From positions 16,291 through 80,290 of the forward strand of contig JAQTLM010000012.1 in the NCBI GenBank assembly GCA_028714895.1: a DNA stretch of 64,000 bases, in the 5' to 3' direction. The position numbers were made by a program, and so were the translations under genes. The stretch comes from Gallionella sp. GTDB taxonomy: Bacteria; Pseudomonadota; Gammaproteobacteria; Burkholderiales; Gallionellaceae. Under the pieces are notes generated by a model that did no database searches, had not been told where the DNA came from, and saw only the letters and a program-made list of their open reading frames with translations. Each line of letters opens with the position of its first letter. Positions within the stretch are counted from its first letter, which is position 1. This document shows, piece by piece, positions 35,201-44,413 of this stretch.

Positions 35201-36340
35201 GATGTGCAGCATGTGCTGCAACTTACTCAAGACCTCGGCCTGAAGAGCGTGCAGAAAATCGCGATGCCGAACCAGACCGGCATGATCGAAATTTCACGCG
35301 GCAGCGAAAAACTGTTCGGCGAGAGCGGCGTGAAGCTGCAACGCATCTGGTCGGAGACGACTTACCAGATGCAGAAGCTGCGCGACAACCCGACCTGCGC
35401 GCAGCAGGAATTCGACCGTATCCTCGATGCCGCCGACCCCGGACTGCATGTGAAACTGACCTATGATCCGAACGAGAACCCTGCCAATGTTTCTGTAGGT
35501 CGGGATTTATCCCGACAATCTGCAAATATCGTCGGGATAAATCCCGACCTACGTATCAACGTCAATCGCACTCGCCCCAGGATCGCCATCCTGCGCGAGC
35601 AGGGGGTGAACGGGCAGGTGGAAATGGCCGCCGCGTTCGACCGTGCCGGCTTCGCCGCGGTGGACGTGCATATGAGCGACATCATCAGCGGCCGCGTCAA
35701 GCTGGCCGACTTCAAGGGCTTCGCCGCATGCGGCGGATTCTCCTACGGCGACGTGCTCGGCGCAGGCGAAGGCTGGGCGAAATCCATCCTGTTCAACCCG
35801 CGCGCGCGCGACGAATTCGCGGCGTTCTTCCAGCGCAGCGACACCTTTGCGCTCGGCGTGTGCAATGGCTGCCAGATGATGAGTAACCTGCACGAGATTA
35901 TCCCCGGCGCGGATAACTGGGCGCACTTCGCGCGCAACCAGTCCGAGCAGTTCGAGGCGCGCTTCGCGATGGTCGAGGTGCAGCCGTCGCCGTCGATTTT
36001 CTTCAGCGGCATGGCGGGCAGCCGCATGCCGATCGTGGTGTCGCACGGCGAAGGTTATGCCGATTTCGGCAGTGCCGCAAAACTGAAGGCCGCGCAGGAT
36101 GTCGTCACGCTGCGCTATGTGGATCATCGCGGCAATGCCACCGAGACCTATCCGCTCAACCCGAACGGTTCGCCGCAAGGCATCACCGGTTTGACCACGC
36201 CGGACGGGCGTTTTTCGATCATGATGCCGCACCCCGAACGCGTGTTCCGCGCCGTGCAGAACTCCTGGTATCCGCGCGAGTGGCAGGAGAACGGCGCATG
36301 GCTGCGCATGTTCCAGAATGCAAGGAAGTGGGTGGGATAA
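32288..36340 (+). CDS. purL: Phosphoribosylformylglycinamidine synthase (with two in-frame inserts)
   Basis: Fourth step of purine synthesis: FGAR, glutamine and ATP to FGAM. The single-chain form has an N-terminal domain, two AIRS-type synthase halves ([20 protein letters not shown]; later the [11 protein letters not shown] segment) and a C-terminal glutaminase with Cys1192 in [10 protein letters not shown] and the closing MMPHPER. It has 1350 residues, about 50 more than is usual. The excess is explained by two palindromic insertions in frame: about residues 361-393 within PWEQ...YGKPSRI, and 1070-1089 in the linker before the glutaminase. Neither breaks a catalytic motif. Confidence 0.96.
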   Translation: MFRVSVGTPALSAFRLEKLRAALNDAAPGVTIADTRHWYFSALKGKTLSQAQASLLDKVLGLDKVLGKAAGEPASVFLRILVVPRLGTISPWSTKATDIAQHCGLSEVTRIERGVVYYLSTGSGKPLSKAERAAVLPLLHDRMTETVLDGIDGAAEKIFQHGKPQPLATVNILKGGSKALEKANREMGLALSADEIDYLVENFQKLKRNPTDVELMMFAQANSEHCRHKIFNADWVIDGEVQDMSLFGMIRNTHKVSPQGTVVAYSDNSSVIEGARVERFYPRADGGYASSEELTHILMKVETHNHPTAIAPFAGAATGSGGEIRDEGATGSGSKPKAGLTGFSVSNLNIPGFVQPWEQYSHSPVGAGLKPALEAGLKPAPTIVAEGNVSTQYGKPSRIVTALQIMLDGPIGAAAFNNEFGRPNLTGYFRTFEEQVSGEMRGYHKPIMLAGGVGNIAAIHTHKHDLPVGALVVHLGGPGMLIGLGGGAASSMDTGSNAENLDFDSVQRGNPEMQRRAQEVIDRCWQLGENNPILSIHDVGAGGMSNALPELVHGGGRGANFELRKIPLDETGMSPKQIWCNESQERYVLAIAPERLDEFHAFCERERCPFAVVGVTAEDDQLIVHDTEFDNDPVNMPLSVLLGKPPKMTRNVVRETARLTSFDSSGLDLREAIERVLRLPSVANKTFLISIGDRTVGGMTARDQMVGPWQVPVADVAVTLMGFNTHRGEAFALGERTPLALVNAPASGRMAVGEALTNIAAARIDKIGDIKLSANWMAAAGHHGEDAALFNTVRAVGMELCPQLGIGIPVGKDSMSMKTVWQEDGETKSVTAPLSLIVTAFAPCADARHTLTPQLAADLDTCLLLIDLGQGKNRMGGSALAQVYKQVGDVAPDVDDAQILKSFFELMQHLNADGTLLSYHDRSDGGAFVSLCEMAFAAHIGLDIKLDELHGDTLRALFNEELGAVVQIRNRDVQHVLQLTQDLGLKSVQKIAMPNQTGMIEISRGSEKLFGESGVKLQRIWSETTYQMQKLRDNPTCAQQEFDRILDAADPGLHVKLTYDPNENPANVSVGRDLSRQSANIVGINPDLRINVNRTRPRIAILREQGVNGQVEMAAAFDRAGFAAVDVHMSDIISGRVKLADFKGFAACGGFSYGDVLGAGEGWAKSILFNPRARDEFAAFFQRSDTFALGVCNGCQMMSNLHEIIPGADNWAHFARNQSEQFEARFAMVEVQPSPSIFFSGMAGSRMPIVVSHGEGYADFGSAAKLKAAQDVVTLRYVDHRGNATETYPLNPNGSPQGITGLTTPDGRFSIMMPHPERVFRAVQNSWYPREWQENGAWLRMFQNARKWVG
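33368..33466. repeat. REP insertion inside purL, copy 1
   Basis: A 99-base segment flanked by direct CAATAC repeats (33362-33367, 33461-33466). Its core, 33380-33432, is a palindrome with outer arms GTAGGGGC/GCCCCTAC and two inner hairpins GGCGGGTTTGAAACCCGCC and GGCAGGTTTGAAACCTGCC. It adds 33 codons without disturbing the frame. Confidence 0.8.
35495..35552. repeat. REP insertion inside purL, copy 2
   Basis: A 58-base element whose first and last 22 bases are perfect inverted repeats (GTAGGTCGGGATTTATCC... outwards), each arm also self-complementary (CGGGATTTATCCCG). A sister element of the same GTAGGTCGGG family is intergenic at 45594-45639. It encodes part of the linker before the PurL glutaminase domain. 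Confidence 0.85.
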
Positions 36341-36357
36341 GTTCGCTAAAAAGGAAA

Positions 36358-36450
36358 TCATCCGTTCGCCCTGATGCTTCGACAAACTCAGCACAGGGCA
36401 CATCCGTTCGTGGTGAGGTATCGAACCACAACGGATGTATCGAAGGGTTA
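36358..36450. repeat. Intergenic repeat, CATCCGTTCGTGGTGAG type
   Basis: Contains CATCCGTTCGTGGTGAGGTA and, inverted, CGAACCACAACGGATGTAT: arms of a long hairpin common between proteobacterial genes. A short relative is at 44735-44760. Preceded by the related GCTTCGACAAACTCAGCACAG. Confidence 0.7.
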
Positions 36451-36481
36451 AGACCAACATCAATAACCGGAGAACATTTAT

Positions 36482-37810
36482 ATGACCGCACCAGTTTCGT
36501 TGCCAGTCTCGCTAAGGGAAATTCCGCAGCACAACATCTTCCGCAAGGGTGACACCTTCGTGCTGTTCGGCGAGCTGTTTGGCCGGGGCTACGCCAACGG
36601 TCTGGTGAACGAGGCGCGCAAGGCGGGCATGACGATCATCGGCATCACCGTCGGACGCCGCGACGAGAACCACGCGCTGCGCGCATTGACCGCCGAGGAA
36701 TTGGCCGAGGCCGAGGCCAATCTGGGCGGGCGCATCATCAACGTGCCGCTGATGGCCGGCTTCGATCTGGACGCCCCCGCAGGCGAGCCGACCCCGACCG
36801 ACCTGCTGGGCGGCATGACGCTCAAGAGCTGGCAGGACGACAAGCTCGACTGGCCGCATATCGAGAAATGCCGCGCGGTCGGCGTCAAGCGCTTCAGGGA
36901 TTCCGTCGCGAAAGTGATGGCCGAGCTGGACGGCATGATCGCGGACGGCAGCAACACCTTCTTCGCCCACACGATGGCGGGCGGCATCCCCAAGGTGAAG
37001 GTGTTCCTCGCGATCGCGAACCGCATCTACAAGGGGCGCGGCGAGCGCTTCATGTCCTCGCGCGCGCTGCTCGATAGCGATCTCGGCAAGCTGTGCCTGA
37101 TGAATTTCGATGAGGTCACCGCGAATACCTTCCAGTACCTGATCGAAGGCAGCGCCGCGATCCGCGCGCGGCTGGAAAAGACCGGCGGCCAGGTGCGCTA
37201 CACCGCCTACGGCTACCACGGCACCGAGATACTCATCAATGGCGATTACCACTGGCAGACCTACACCAACTATACCCAGGGCTACGCCAAGATGCGCCTC
37301 GAACGCGTCGCAACGGACGCCTGGGCACAGGGCATCAAGGCCACGGTGTTCAATTGCCCGGAGATTCGCACCAATTCCTCCGATATCTTCGTCGGCGTCG
37401 AGCTGTCGCTGTTCCCGCTGCTGAAGGCGCTCAAGCAGGAAGGCGGCGCAACCTGGGCCGATGCGCAGTGGCAGGCCTGCCGCGACCTGTTGCAGGATGG
37501 CATGTCACTCGAGGCGCTGTTGCAGAAGATCAGCGACTACAACGCCGCCGGTGTGATGAAGGCGTACCGCAACTTCGCTGCGTGGCCGATGGACAACTCC
37601 GCAGAACTGGCCGACCTGATGATCGGCACCTCGGAAGAGATCACCCAGATGCACAAGGACCGCAAGGCGCTGGTGACGGACATCCTCAGCGCGCTGGTGC
37701 TGGAGGGAACCGGGCCGCTGATGTTCCTTGAAGCCTCCGATCCTGCGGCCCCGGTGCTGTGGCTCAATCACGATGTGATTGCGAAGCAGCTTAATTTGAT
37801 TCACGGTTGA
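36482..37810 (+). CDS. FabMG-type putative enoyl reductase
   Basis: 442 residues, abundant and conserved in betaproteobacteria. I recognise it as the family labelled enoyl-ACP reductase FabMG, defined through a triclosan-resistance protein from metagenomic DNA; this identification is from memory. In the sequence, a Rossmann-like start FVLFGELFGRGYANGLV leads to ITVGRRDEN, and Tyr261 and Lys270 give a Y-x8-K spacing (YTNYTQGYAK) like FabV reductases. Ribosome site GGAG 8 bases before the ATG. An intrinsic terminator follows at 37847. Substrate and cofactor are unproven. Confidence 0.6.
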   Translation: MTAPVSLPVSLREIPQHNIFRKGDTFVLFGELFGRGYANGLVNEARKAGMTIIGITVGRRDENHALRALTAEELAEAEANLGGRIINVPLMAGFDLDAPAGEPTPTDLLGGMTLKSWQDDKLDWPHIEKCRAVGVKRFRDSVAKVMAELDGMIADGSNTFFAHTMAGGIPKVKVFLAIANRIYKGRGERFMSSRALLDSDLGKLCLMNFDEVTANTFQYLIEGSAAIRARLEKTGGQVRYTAYGYHGTEILINGDYHWQTYTNYTQGYAKMRLERVATDAWAQGIKATVFNCPEIRTNSSDIFVGVELSLFPLLKALKQEGGATWADAQWQACRDLLQDGMSLEALLQKISDYNAAGVMKAYRNFAAWPMDNSAELADLMIGTSEEITQMHKDRKALVTDILSALVLEGTGPLMFLEASDPAAPVLWLNHDVIAKQLNLIHG

Positions 37811-37846
37811 GAACGGGGCGGTAGTACCGTTTAGTAAAAAGAAAAA

Positions 37847-37869
37847 GGCGACCGGATGGTCGCCTTTTT
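37847..37869 (+). terminator. Intrinsic terminator after the FabMG-type gene
   Basis: GGCGACC-GGAT-GGTCGCC followed by TTTTT, with an A-run before it, so it could also stop transcription from the minus-strand DUF2442 gene. Confidence 0.92.
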
Positions 37870-37887
37870 ACGGTGAGACTGTTGCAT

Positions 37888-38374
<487 letters not shown>

Positions 38375-38514
38375 ATCCAGTTCGGCAGAGGCAAGGTAGC
38401 GGGAATTCTACATCAAATCCAAACGGTGGATGCCGTCGCACCGGATACCTGTTCGCGCCGTGCCGCATTTTTGTGCTGGAAAGAATTTAATTCGACCCTG
38501 ACCCTTTCGATCCG

Positions 38515-39441
38515 TTATGCCGCTTTGAGTTTTGAAGGGTTCTCCACATCAGGAATTTCAAGATCAGGACAAAAAAACATAACTTCAGATCCTATATAAC
38601 GATTTTGTGCGCTGTAATTCAACCCATAGGTGATCCGAGGGAGGCCTTTATAAAATTGACAGATTTCAGGGGTGTTGTCGTAAGAGACAATCCACTTTTT
38701 ATTGGTTATCGTTTTGACTAAGTTGGCAACGCGAGCATGATCTTGGTGCGCATAATGATTTTCATATAGCCCCTTCCCTTTGACGTAATAAGGTGGGTCG
38801 AGGTAAATAAGTGTCTTGGCAGGTAGATCAGGTGTGACCTTCTGGAGGAAAGTCTCAGCATCTTGATTATAGAGACTGATTCTATCGGAATACAGTGCAA
38901 TTTTCTTTATTCGCTCTATTAGGTCTGGTTTAACAAAGCGGGCATCTAATTTCCAATTTCCATCCTGATTTTTTCCTCCAATTACACCACCTTTGATAAT
39001 TCCAGAACGGTTGGTTCGGTTGAGGAAAAACGTAGAGAAACCTAATTCAAGCTGAGTATGTTGGCTGGGGTTACTTTGAATACTTTTCTGCTTGTACCAC
39101 TCGTCCATTGTAACTTCGCAGTCTCGAATCAATTTACATATCTCATCGGTTTCTTCTAAAACACTATGCCAAAAAGAGTATACGGATTTGTTAATGTCAT
39201 TTAAGTGAATGTGGGTGGCGTATTCAAGGAACAGCAAGGAAAAAGCGATACCTGCACCGCCAGCATAAGGCTCGACATAGTGACCGTCTGTGAGTTTGTT
39301 CTGTTCGAATATCAGCCGGATAAAGTCTGTTAATTTGCCTTTCCCACCTGGATATCTAAGGGGTGAGTTAAATCGAGACAAAATATACCCTTTCATTCGA
39401 TAATTTAGCGGGAGGCAGTAAGGATATTTGGCTTCGGACAT
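38515..39441 (-). CDS. DNA adenine methyltransferase (D12 class)
   Basis: 308 residues. SAM motif I appears as FNSPLRYPGGKGKL and VEPYAGGAGIAFSL, and the catalytic DPPY is at 215-218 (YLDPPYYVKGKG), the alpha/D12 order. It methylates adenine N6 in DNA; the target site cannot be read from sequence. Base composition is clearly AT-richer than flanking core genes, suggesting acquisition. It starts 18 bases after the ParB-like gene on the same strand, so the two are probably one operon. No restriction endonuclease gene is adjacent. Confidence 0.92.
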   Translation of the reverse strand: MSEAKYPYCLPLNYRMKGYILSRFNSPLRYPGGKGKLTDFIRLIFEQNKLTDGHYVEPYAGGAGIAFSLLFLEYATHIHLNDINKSVYSFWHSVLEETDEICKLIRDCEVTMDEWYKQKSIQSNPSQHTQLELGFSTFFLNRTNRSGIIKGGVIGGKNQDGNWKLDARFVKPDLIERIKKIALYSDRISLYNQDAETFLQKVTPDLPAKTLIYLDPPYYVKGKGLYENHYAHQDHARVANLVKTITNKKWIVSYDNTPEICQFYKGLPRITYGLNYSAQNRYIGSEVMFFCPDLEIPDVENPSKLKAA

Positions 39442-39458
39442 AAAAAAAACTATACATT

Positions 39459-40865
39459 TTATGCCTTAAGTTTTGGTTGCCAAAGTATGGTAATGAAAGC
39501 TTGCATATCATCCCATGATGTTTTGAGTTCCAATGGCTTGGGATTGAATGACGCGTGGTGAACATATGCGTTTAGCGTCTCAGTCGAGATAAGTGAATTT
39601 GGATTGGACATCGCATTTCTAATAGGCTTCAAATCTTTCTTGGTCATGGCAGCATTGCTTTCCATGAAGCCCATAACTGTGTTTAGTTTATCAGCCAAAG
39701 TGTCCTTGGTATAAGTTTTGCCATTTTTCACGTATGAGGGCAAAGATACAGAATTTTCTTTGATATATCGTTCAAGGCCAAATTCAATGAACACACGGAA
39801 GAGAACAGCGACTGCATTGGAGTAATTGTCTTTTCCATCAAGGGATAGTTTTTTTAGTTCGTGATAGATATTGTTGGATTTCCCATCTGGAATTTTTATA
39901 GTGCAGGTCTTAGGAATTAGTTGCTTTCGATCAGCAGAAGACGGTGTTGGTTTTGTGGCTCCTGTGTTAGGAGATGTATTGGGTGTATTGCTGGTGGTAA
40001 CTTTCTGGCCAGACTTTATCGCCCAATTTTTTACTGTTTTAGAGGGTTTAGGGTGCTTTTTTACCAACTTGTCTATGAATTGTTCGCGTTGATCTTTCTT
40101 ATCAATTGTTGATTCAGAGAACGTGGCACCCTCAAATTCTTCCGTTGCGATAGCCACTACCATATCAGTCAGAATCTTTAGCAGCCACTCTGGTGCAGTA
40201 TTACTCGTCAGAGATTCCTTGTCTGCCTTTAGACCAAGCACACCTCGAATATAGGATGTGCCAAGCAGGCGTGTTAGGTTGGTATTATTAAACTTTGAGC
40301 CACTGATCTTCTTCTGTAGTTCTGCAGATAATTGGGTGTTGGAAAGGACAAACTCACGCACATCTTTTGCTGGCGTGGGTTTGCCCAAGTCAGCATCAGC
40401 CCGGTCTCGCGCGGTTGATGACCAATCTTCTACTCCAGCCCCCTTTAATCCACGGTCATGCCGTCGTTGAATCCATATCAGACCGTCCTTCTTGGAGGGG
40501 ACAACAACACATTCTATTTCTTGAGGTACGCTATTCTCGTATTGCTCATAAAGTTTTTTGAACTGTTTTTCTAATATGGTTCCGATAGCCAAGTCGGGGT
40601 TCAAAACAAGCTTGATAGCAGTTGTACGCCGATTTCCCTCAATAACAGAGTATTGATTTTTTAAGCCCTTGATAGGCGCCACCATGAAAATCTCAATCGG
40701 GCTAAGACCATTTGTAATAATGTCTTCAGCCAGAACCTTTAGCTTTTCTTCCTGTTCTTCAATAATGGCTCGAATAGATTGTGGTTGCCCGTCTTGGTGT
40801 CCAACTCGATAATTATCAACATCCAGCATTAAATTTTGGATTTTTATTTTTTTATGTTGCACCAT
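39459..40865 (-). CDS. ParB/Srx-fold protein linked to the methylase
   Basis: 468 residues from the ATG at 40865, behind GGGATGG. The N-terminal ~110 residues are a ParB/sulfiredoxin-type fold (KIKIQNLMLDVDNYRVG, then the box SVIEGNRRTTAIKLV with Gly-Asn-Arg-Arg at 77-80). A Thr/Asn/Pro-rich linker (about 300-340) separates it from a helical C-terminal domain. It is not chromosome-partition ParB: no HTH or CTP-clamp organisation is evident and no parA is near. With the downstream methylase it resembles phage or defence-associated modification modules; that role is inference. Confidence 0.72.
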   Translation of the reverse strand: MVQHKKIKIQNLMLDVDNYRVGHQDGQPQSIRAIIEEQEEKLKVLAEDIITNGLSPIEIFMVAPIKGLKNQYSVIEGNRRTTAIKLVLNPDLAIGTILEKQFKKLYEQYENSVPQEIECVVVPSKKDGLIWIQRRHDRGLKGAGVEDWSSTARDRADADLGKPTPAKDVREFVLSNTQLSAELQKKISGSKFNNTNLTRLLGTSYIRGVLGLKADKESLTSNTAPEWLLKILTDMVVAIATEEFEGATFSESTIDKKDQREQFIDKLVKKHPKPSKTVKNWAIKSGQKVTTSNTPNTSPNTGATKPTPSSADRKQLIPKTCTIKIPDGKSNNIYHELKKLSLDGKDNYSNAVAVLFRVFIEFGLERYIKENSVSLPSYVKNGKTYTKDTLADKLNTVMGFMESNAAMTKKDLKPIRNAMSNPNSLISTETLNAYVHHASFNPKPLELKTSWDDMQAFITILWQPKLKA

Positions 40866-40870
40866 TTGCC

Positions 40871-41025
40871 ATCCCTTTTTTGAATAAGTTGTGCTGCTGG
40901 CGATGCTCCCCGTCTCGGTGCGGGAATCGATCCTTGCGCCAGCTCCTGTTCTGGGGGTTCCGTGGTGTGCCTCGTACCGTGCATGCGGTGCGATGTGCGT
41001 GGGCGGAAGTGCAAGTGGGGCGAAC
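40871..41025 (-). promoter_or_regulatory. Conserved structured leader element, copy 1
   Basis: A ~155-base element ending just before the ribosome site of the ParB-like gene. Read on the minus strand it contains CCCAGAACAGGAGCTGGCGC, an inner hairpin TCCCGCACCGAGACGGGGA, then CATCGCCAG, so GCTGGCG pairs with CGCCAG around the inner hairpin. A further hairpin, ACCGCATGCACGGT, lies upstream. A second copy with compensating differences is at 44414-44571, in the same position relative to another gene. It might be a cis-regulatory RNA, or a repeat that brings a promoter. Confidence 0.65.
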
Positions 41026-41089
41026 TGTATGGGAGTTCGTCTGGGGCTGTCAATGACGATGTGAGCGGCTAATTGATTGATTGGTGCCA

Positions 41090-42955
41090 TCATAATGATG
41101 GCCGTACTCTTAGATCCGGCTCGGGTATCGGTTCGAAAGAGTAGGGGGCGGAGATTATGAGTTCATCGTTGAAACTACGCATTGCCTCAACCACCTTCAG
41201 CAATGCATTAACCTGATCTGGTGTGAGCACACTTCTTTCTCCAGGCAGCAGCTTGGTCAGTCCTTGCTTAATCAATTCCTCGTAACTTGTTGCATGGCCG
41301 TTTGTGTCCTCCAGGGCGAGGTGAACGCCGACAAAGCGCTTGTGAAGCATGGCCAGCGTGACGCCGAAGCGCACCCACCGTTGTTCGTCCCACCCAACTG
41401 CGGGTGGCCCCATGTCTTTTTCTGGTGCAAATCGGGCAAGCAGTTCTTCCGCTGCTTGTTCACCCCGCTCGGCAACCGCCTGGATTATTTCGGGTTCCAT
41501 GTTGAGGTTCATGCCCCCCTCATTTTCGTGCAGCCGGACTCGAACGACACGATCCCGCACCCCCGGCATCCTTGACAGGGTGTTGTCATTCCAGTTTTGC
41601 ATTGTGGATACGATTGCTCCGAGGAATCCCCCCATACGGGAGGTTGCAGGTTTCTTTTCGTCAGCGAAGCGATTCCACCGTTCCCCCCAGCCATAGAAGT
41701 ACTGGTTTGGCAGGTATGTCATGTTCTCTCTGCAGGGCAGCTTTGGCTCTAATTGAACACCAAACGTCGGCCAAGCGGGAAGCAAGCCATCAAAAAGATG
41801 GATAGGGAAGTTGGATGAGATGCCTCCATCTGAAAACATGCATCGCTGCAGTGACCGCGACCCCTCTTTGCATTCATAGTCAATCGCCCACAGCGGGATT
41901 GCCGAAAAGAGTAAAGGGAAGCTCAAGCTCATACGGGCGGCCAGCAGTACCGGAAATTTGTCAGGTGGTGGCAACTCCTTTAGCCCCTTTGGAGCGTCAT
42001 CCTTCGGAGGTTCACTTCCGGGATGCATCGGATCAGGTTCGTAATCATTTGAGTGTTTAAGAACCCAGTCCATTACTTCTTTTGGCAAGAATGGGCTTAG
42101 TTCTTCAGGCAGATAAAAAAGCCGGCACTTTTCATTTGCCAGCGGTAATACGAATGGCCGCCCATGCGATAGATTGGTCGTAAACAACCGCAAATCAATG
42201 GAACGTTTCGTTTCACCCTGGGGCAGTTTGATCCATTGCGGCGGAAAGCCATCGGCATTCCAGAGATCACCGAATGTAAGTGGTTGGTCTTCTTTAAGCC
42301 CGGCGAGCTCCTGAATCAATTTATGCAGCCATGGAGTCAATGCTTCATGTTTGCCGCCGGAAACCGTCATTCCGGTGCACATGCCATAGCTGTTCTTAAC
42401 CAGATTCCGGGTGAAGTCACGGTAGACCCATATACCGATCAGGAGTAACAACAGAAAAAGTAATGAAAGAAATCCGGCAAGCGTGCCATACCCGCGCCAT
42501 ACGACCAGGGTTGCTGTGGCGATGCTGATCAGGGTTGCCGGCCAATAGGCAAGGAGAAACCCGCCGATAATTTTTCCTGCGCGTCGCCAAGTACCTTTCG
42601 CATTCATGGAGGTCAGCAGTACTTTGAATAACCGATGGCAACCCGGGGCTGGCTGAAAAAGGCTGAGCAGCTTGGTCATTGAGCTACTTGGCAGCTTGCC
42701 ACCCAGTTCTTCAGGCAACTTCCTTAACGTGTCGAAAGCTTTTATTCCCTCGTTATCATCATGTCGGCGCCGATACTCGGCCGCGGCAGTGGCTACCGCC
42801 GCGATGGCCCCTGCTGACGTACCTCCAATGTTTTTGAATCGGTATTTTTGTGAAAGCCGATAAGCGACCGGAGGATAAACAATGCCACTTGTGATCCCGC
42901 CTTTCATAACGAGATCGCAATAACGGTCATGCGGTGGAAACGTCGGGTCGCTCAT
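41090..42955 (-). CDS. Patatin-like phospholipase with membrane segments
   Basis: 621 residues from the ATG at 42955 (ribosome site AAAGGAAAA). Patatin motifs are complete: oxyanion GGITSG (19-24), nucleophile GTSAG with Ser47, and DGG with Asp376, expected to deacylate membrane lipids. Between them, about residues 150-205, lie two membrane helices (FLLAYWPATLISIATATLVV and the Leu-rich LSLLFLLLLLIGIWV). No cyclase or other CBASS gene is present, so a defence role is unsupported. It is on the same strand as the lipoprotein upstream and the ParB-like gene downstream. Confidence 0.88.
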   Translation of the reverse strand: MSDPTFPPHDRYCDLVMKGGITSGIVYPPVAYRLSQKYRFKNIGGTSAGAIAAVATAAAEYRRRHDDNEGIKAFDTLRKLPEELGGKLPSSSMTKLLSLFQPAPGCHRLFKVLLTSMNAKGTWRRAGKIIGGFLLAYWPATLISIATATLVVWRGYGTLAGFLSLLFLLLLLIGIWVYRDFTRNLVKNSYGMCTGMTVSGGKHEALTPWLHKLIQELAGLKEDQPLTFGDLWNADGFPPQWIKLPQGETKRSIDLRLFTTNLSHGRPFVLPLANEKCRLFYLPEELSPFLPKEVMDWVLKHSNDYEPDPMHPGSEPPKDDAPKGLKELPPPDKFPVLLAARMSLSFPLLFSAIPLWAIDYECKEGSRSLQRCMFSDGGISSNFPIHLFDGLLPAWPTFGVQLEPKLPCRENMTYLPNQYFYGWGERWNRFADEKKPATSRMGGFLGAIVSTMQNWNDNTLSRMPGVRDRVVRVRLHENEGGMNLNMEPEIIQAVAERGEQAAEELLARFAPEKDMGPPAVGWDEQRWVRFGVTLAMLHKRFVGVHLALEDTNGHATSYEELIKQGLTKLLPGERSVLTPDQVNALLKVVEAMRSFNDELIISAPYSFEPIPEPDLRVRPSL

Positions 42956-43100
42956 GATTTTCCTTTCTCTCTCGAACGCGAGGAGTACGTGCACTTCCGC
43001 CTAGGGAACATGGGGTCGTGTGTAAGTTCTCTGGGCCACCAAACAGCAAAAATGTTATTCCGATCCAATTAGTCCTCAATTGCTGAAAGTCCAGATCACA

Positions 43101-43388
43101 CTACTGTTTACGCCATGCCTTCACGTCCGTTTTCAAGCCTTCCACCATCATTGCAATGGGAAGATTAGGAAAGGGCGTAAAGCCGCCTGGTGCGGGGTCC
43201 ATAGCCAACGTCAACTTCAGCGCCTTGGGAAATGCGCCGAATTCGAGCCTTTTAAAGACCGCCAGATTGTCGTTGTCGCTAACCGTCGACGAGATGAATT
43301 CCTTGGATTTTTTCTCTTCGAATCGGATCGCCGATTCAATCTCGGCGAGCGTAAACGTGCCGCTTATTTTTAAGGTTATGTTTGGCAT
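43101..43388 (-). CDS. Small hypothetical protein
   Basis: 95 residues from the ATG at 43388. It begins MPNITLKISGTFTLAEIESA and is probably a soluble alpha/beta protein without signal peptide or cysteines. It lies between the lipoprotein (33-base gap) and the patatin-like gene (146-base gap) on the same strand. No family recognised. Confidence 0.6.
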   Translation of the reverse strand: MPNITLKISGTFTLAEIESAIRFEEKKSKEFISSTVSDNDNLAVFKRLEFGAFPKALKLTLAMDPAPGGFTPFPNLPIAMMVEGLKTDVKAWRKQ

Positions 43389-43420
43389 ATCCAAGGCCCC
43401 TTTTCGGTGATTTCAGTGGC

Positions 43421-44410
43421 TTAAAGACCGAGGGCGCTTGCCCATTTCGGCGTGTCGTTAGGCGTGATCTTATCGACTTCATCTATGAGGGCATTTACTG
43501 CCTCGGTAAAGTTGGTGAAGTCGAATTTCGGCGCGCCAACTTTTTTCAGAACCTTATTGATTTCGGCAAGTTTCGTCTGATCCTTCGTGAGGGCCGCAAC
43601 CTTAGAAGTGATCTTTTCCATAGCGTCGATTTCGATATCAGTAGCGGGCTGCAGACTCCGAATTGTGATGCCCCCCGTTTTAGGATCTCGGGTAGGCTTT
43701 GTGCTTGCCAGAGTGGCATCGAGCAGATTTCTGACTGTGCTGTATGTGCACGTATCGGCGTGCAATTCGATCCGGCTATAAGCCTGGGAGAAGTTAAGTC
43801 TCTTGTTATCTGCATCCCGGCGCAGAATTGTTTCAGACTGTTGCAGCATATCAAGTACCCGTGACTTGATTTTTGCAGTCGTCGGCCCTGCGAGAATCGC
43901 TTCATTGAAGTTCTCGGCGATGCCGCTGTAAGCCGTATTCGCCGCGCCATAGCCTGTCACCCAGTTGGGTATCGCCTTGCCGATCCCGAGGAATGCGGTT
44001 CCCAGCTGCCTAATTACGTTGAAATCTTTCTCCTGTAAGTCCAGTCTTCGCTGGACCTCATCGAGCCTCTGAAACCATCGGAGACAATATGCACTAGTGA
44101 GGCCGATGCCTTTATCGACAAAGTCGGAAATCTCGTCCGCACCCTTTACCTTGTCTTGTGCTTTCTTCAACGCCTCATAGTATTGGGTGATCGGAATTTG
44201 CCCCGCTCCAACGGCCTCGCTTTTCACGTCGGTGGATGCGTGGATTCCAGGAGGGTTAAACAGGCTTTGCCGGTCAGCGCTGGAAGTCAGCGCACAGCCA
44301 GATAACGCGCCAACCATTGCCAGCGCGAATAATCCTCTTGTGCAGTAAATGGTGACAGCCCACGATTTGTCGTGTTTGCGCAAAGAAAGTTCTGTGAGAT
44401 TTGAGGTCAA
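43421..44410 (-). CDS. Putative lipoprotein, helical, unknown
   Basis: 329 residues from a TTG at 44410, chosen because AGGGGG lies just upstream and it places the signal sequence near the N-terminus: GLFALAMVGALSGC, with the lipobox LSGC at about residue 40. The rather long charged stretch before it is unusual. The mature protein is mostly helical with a coiled-coil region (CLRWFQRLDEVQRRLDLQ) and a Gly-rich hydrophobic patch. It follows leader element copy 2 directly, so it is probably the first gene of a lipoprotein-small protein-patatin set. Confidence 0.68.
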   Translation of the reverse strand: MTSNLTELSLRKHDKSWAVTIYCTRGLFALAMVGALSGCALTSSADRQSLFNPPGIHASTDVKSEAVGAGQIPITQYYEALKKAQDKVKGADEISDFVDKGIGLTSAYCLRWFQRLDEVQRRLDLQEKDFNVIRQLGTAFLGIGKAIPNWVTGYGAANTAYSGIAENFNEAILAGPTTAKIKSRVLDMLQQSETILRRDADNKRLNFSQAYSRIELHADTCTYSTVRNLLDATLASTKPTRDPKTGGITIRSLQPATDIEIDAMEKITSKVAALTKDQTKLAEINKVLKKVGAPKFDFTNFTEAVNALIDEVDKITPNDTPKWASALGL

Positions 44411-44413
44411 GTG

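Noticed and set aside
39459..40865. ParB-like gene as a chromosome or plasmid partition gene (origin nearby)
   Set aside because: No parA, no parS-like repeats, no replication gene, and the C-terminal domain is unlike partition ParB.
41090..42955. Reading the patatin-like gene as CapV of a CBASS system
   Set aside because: No CD-NTase gene or other CBASS component is in the window.
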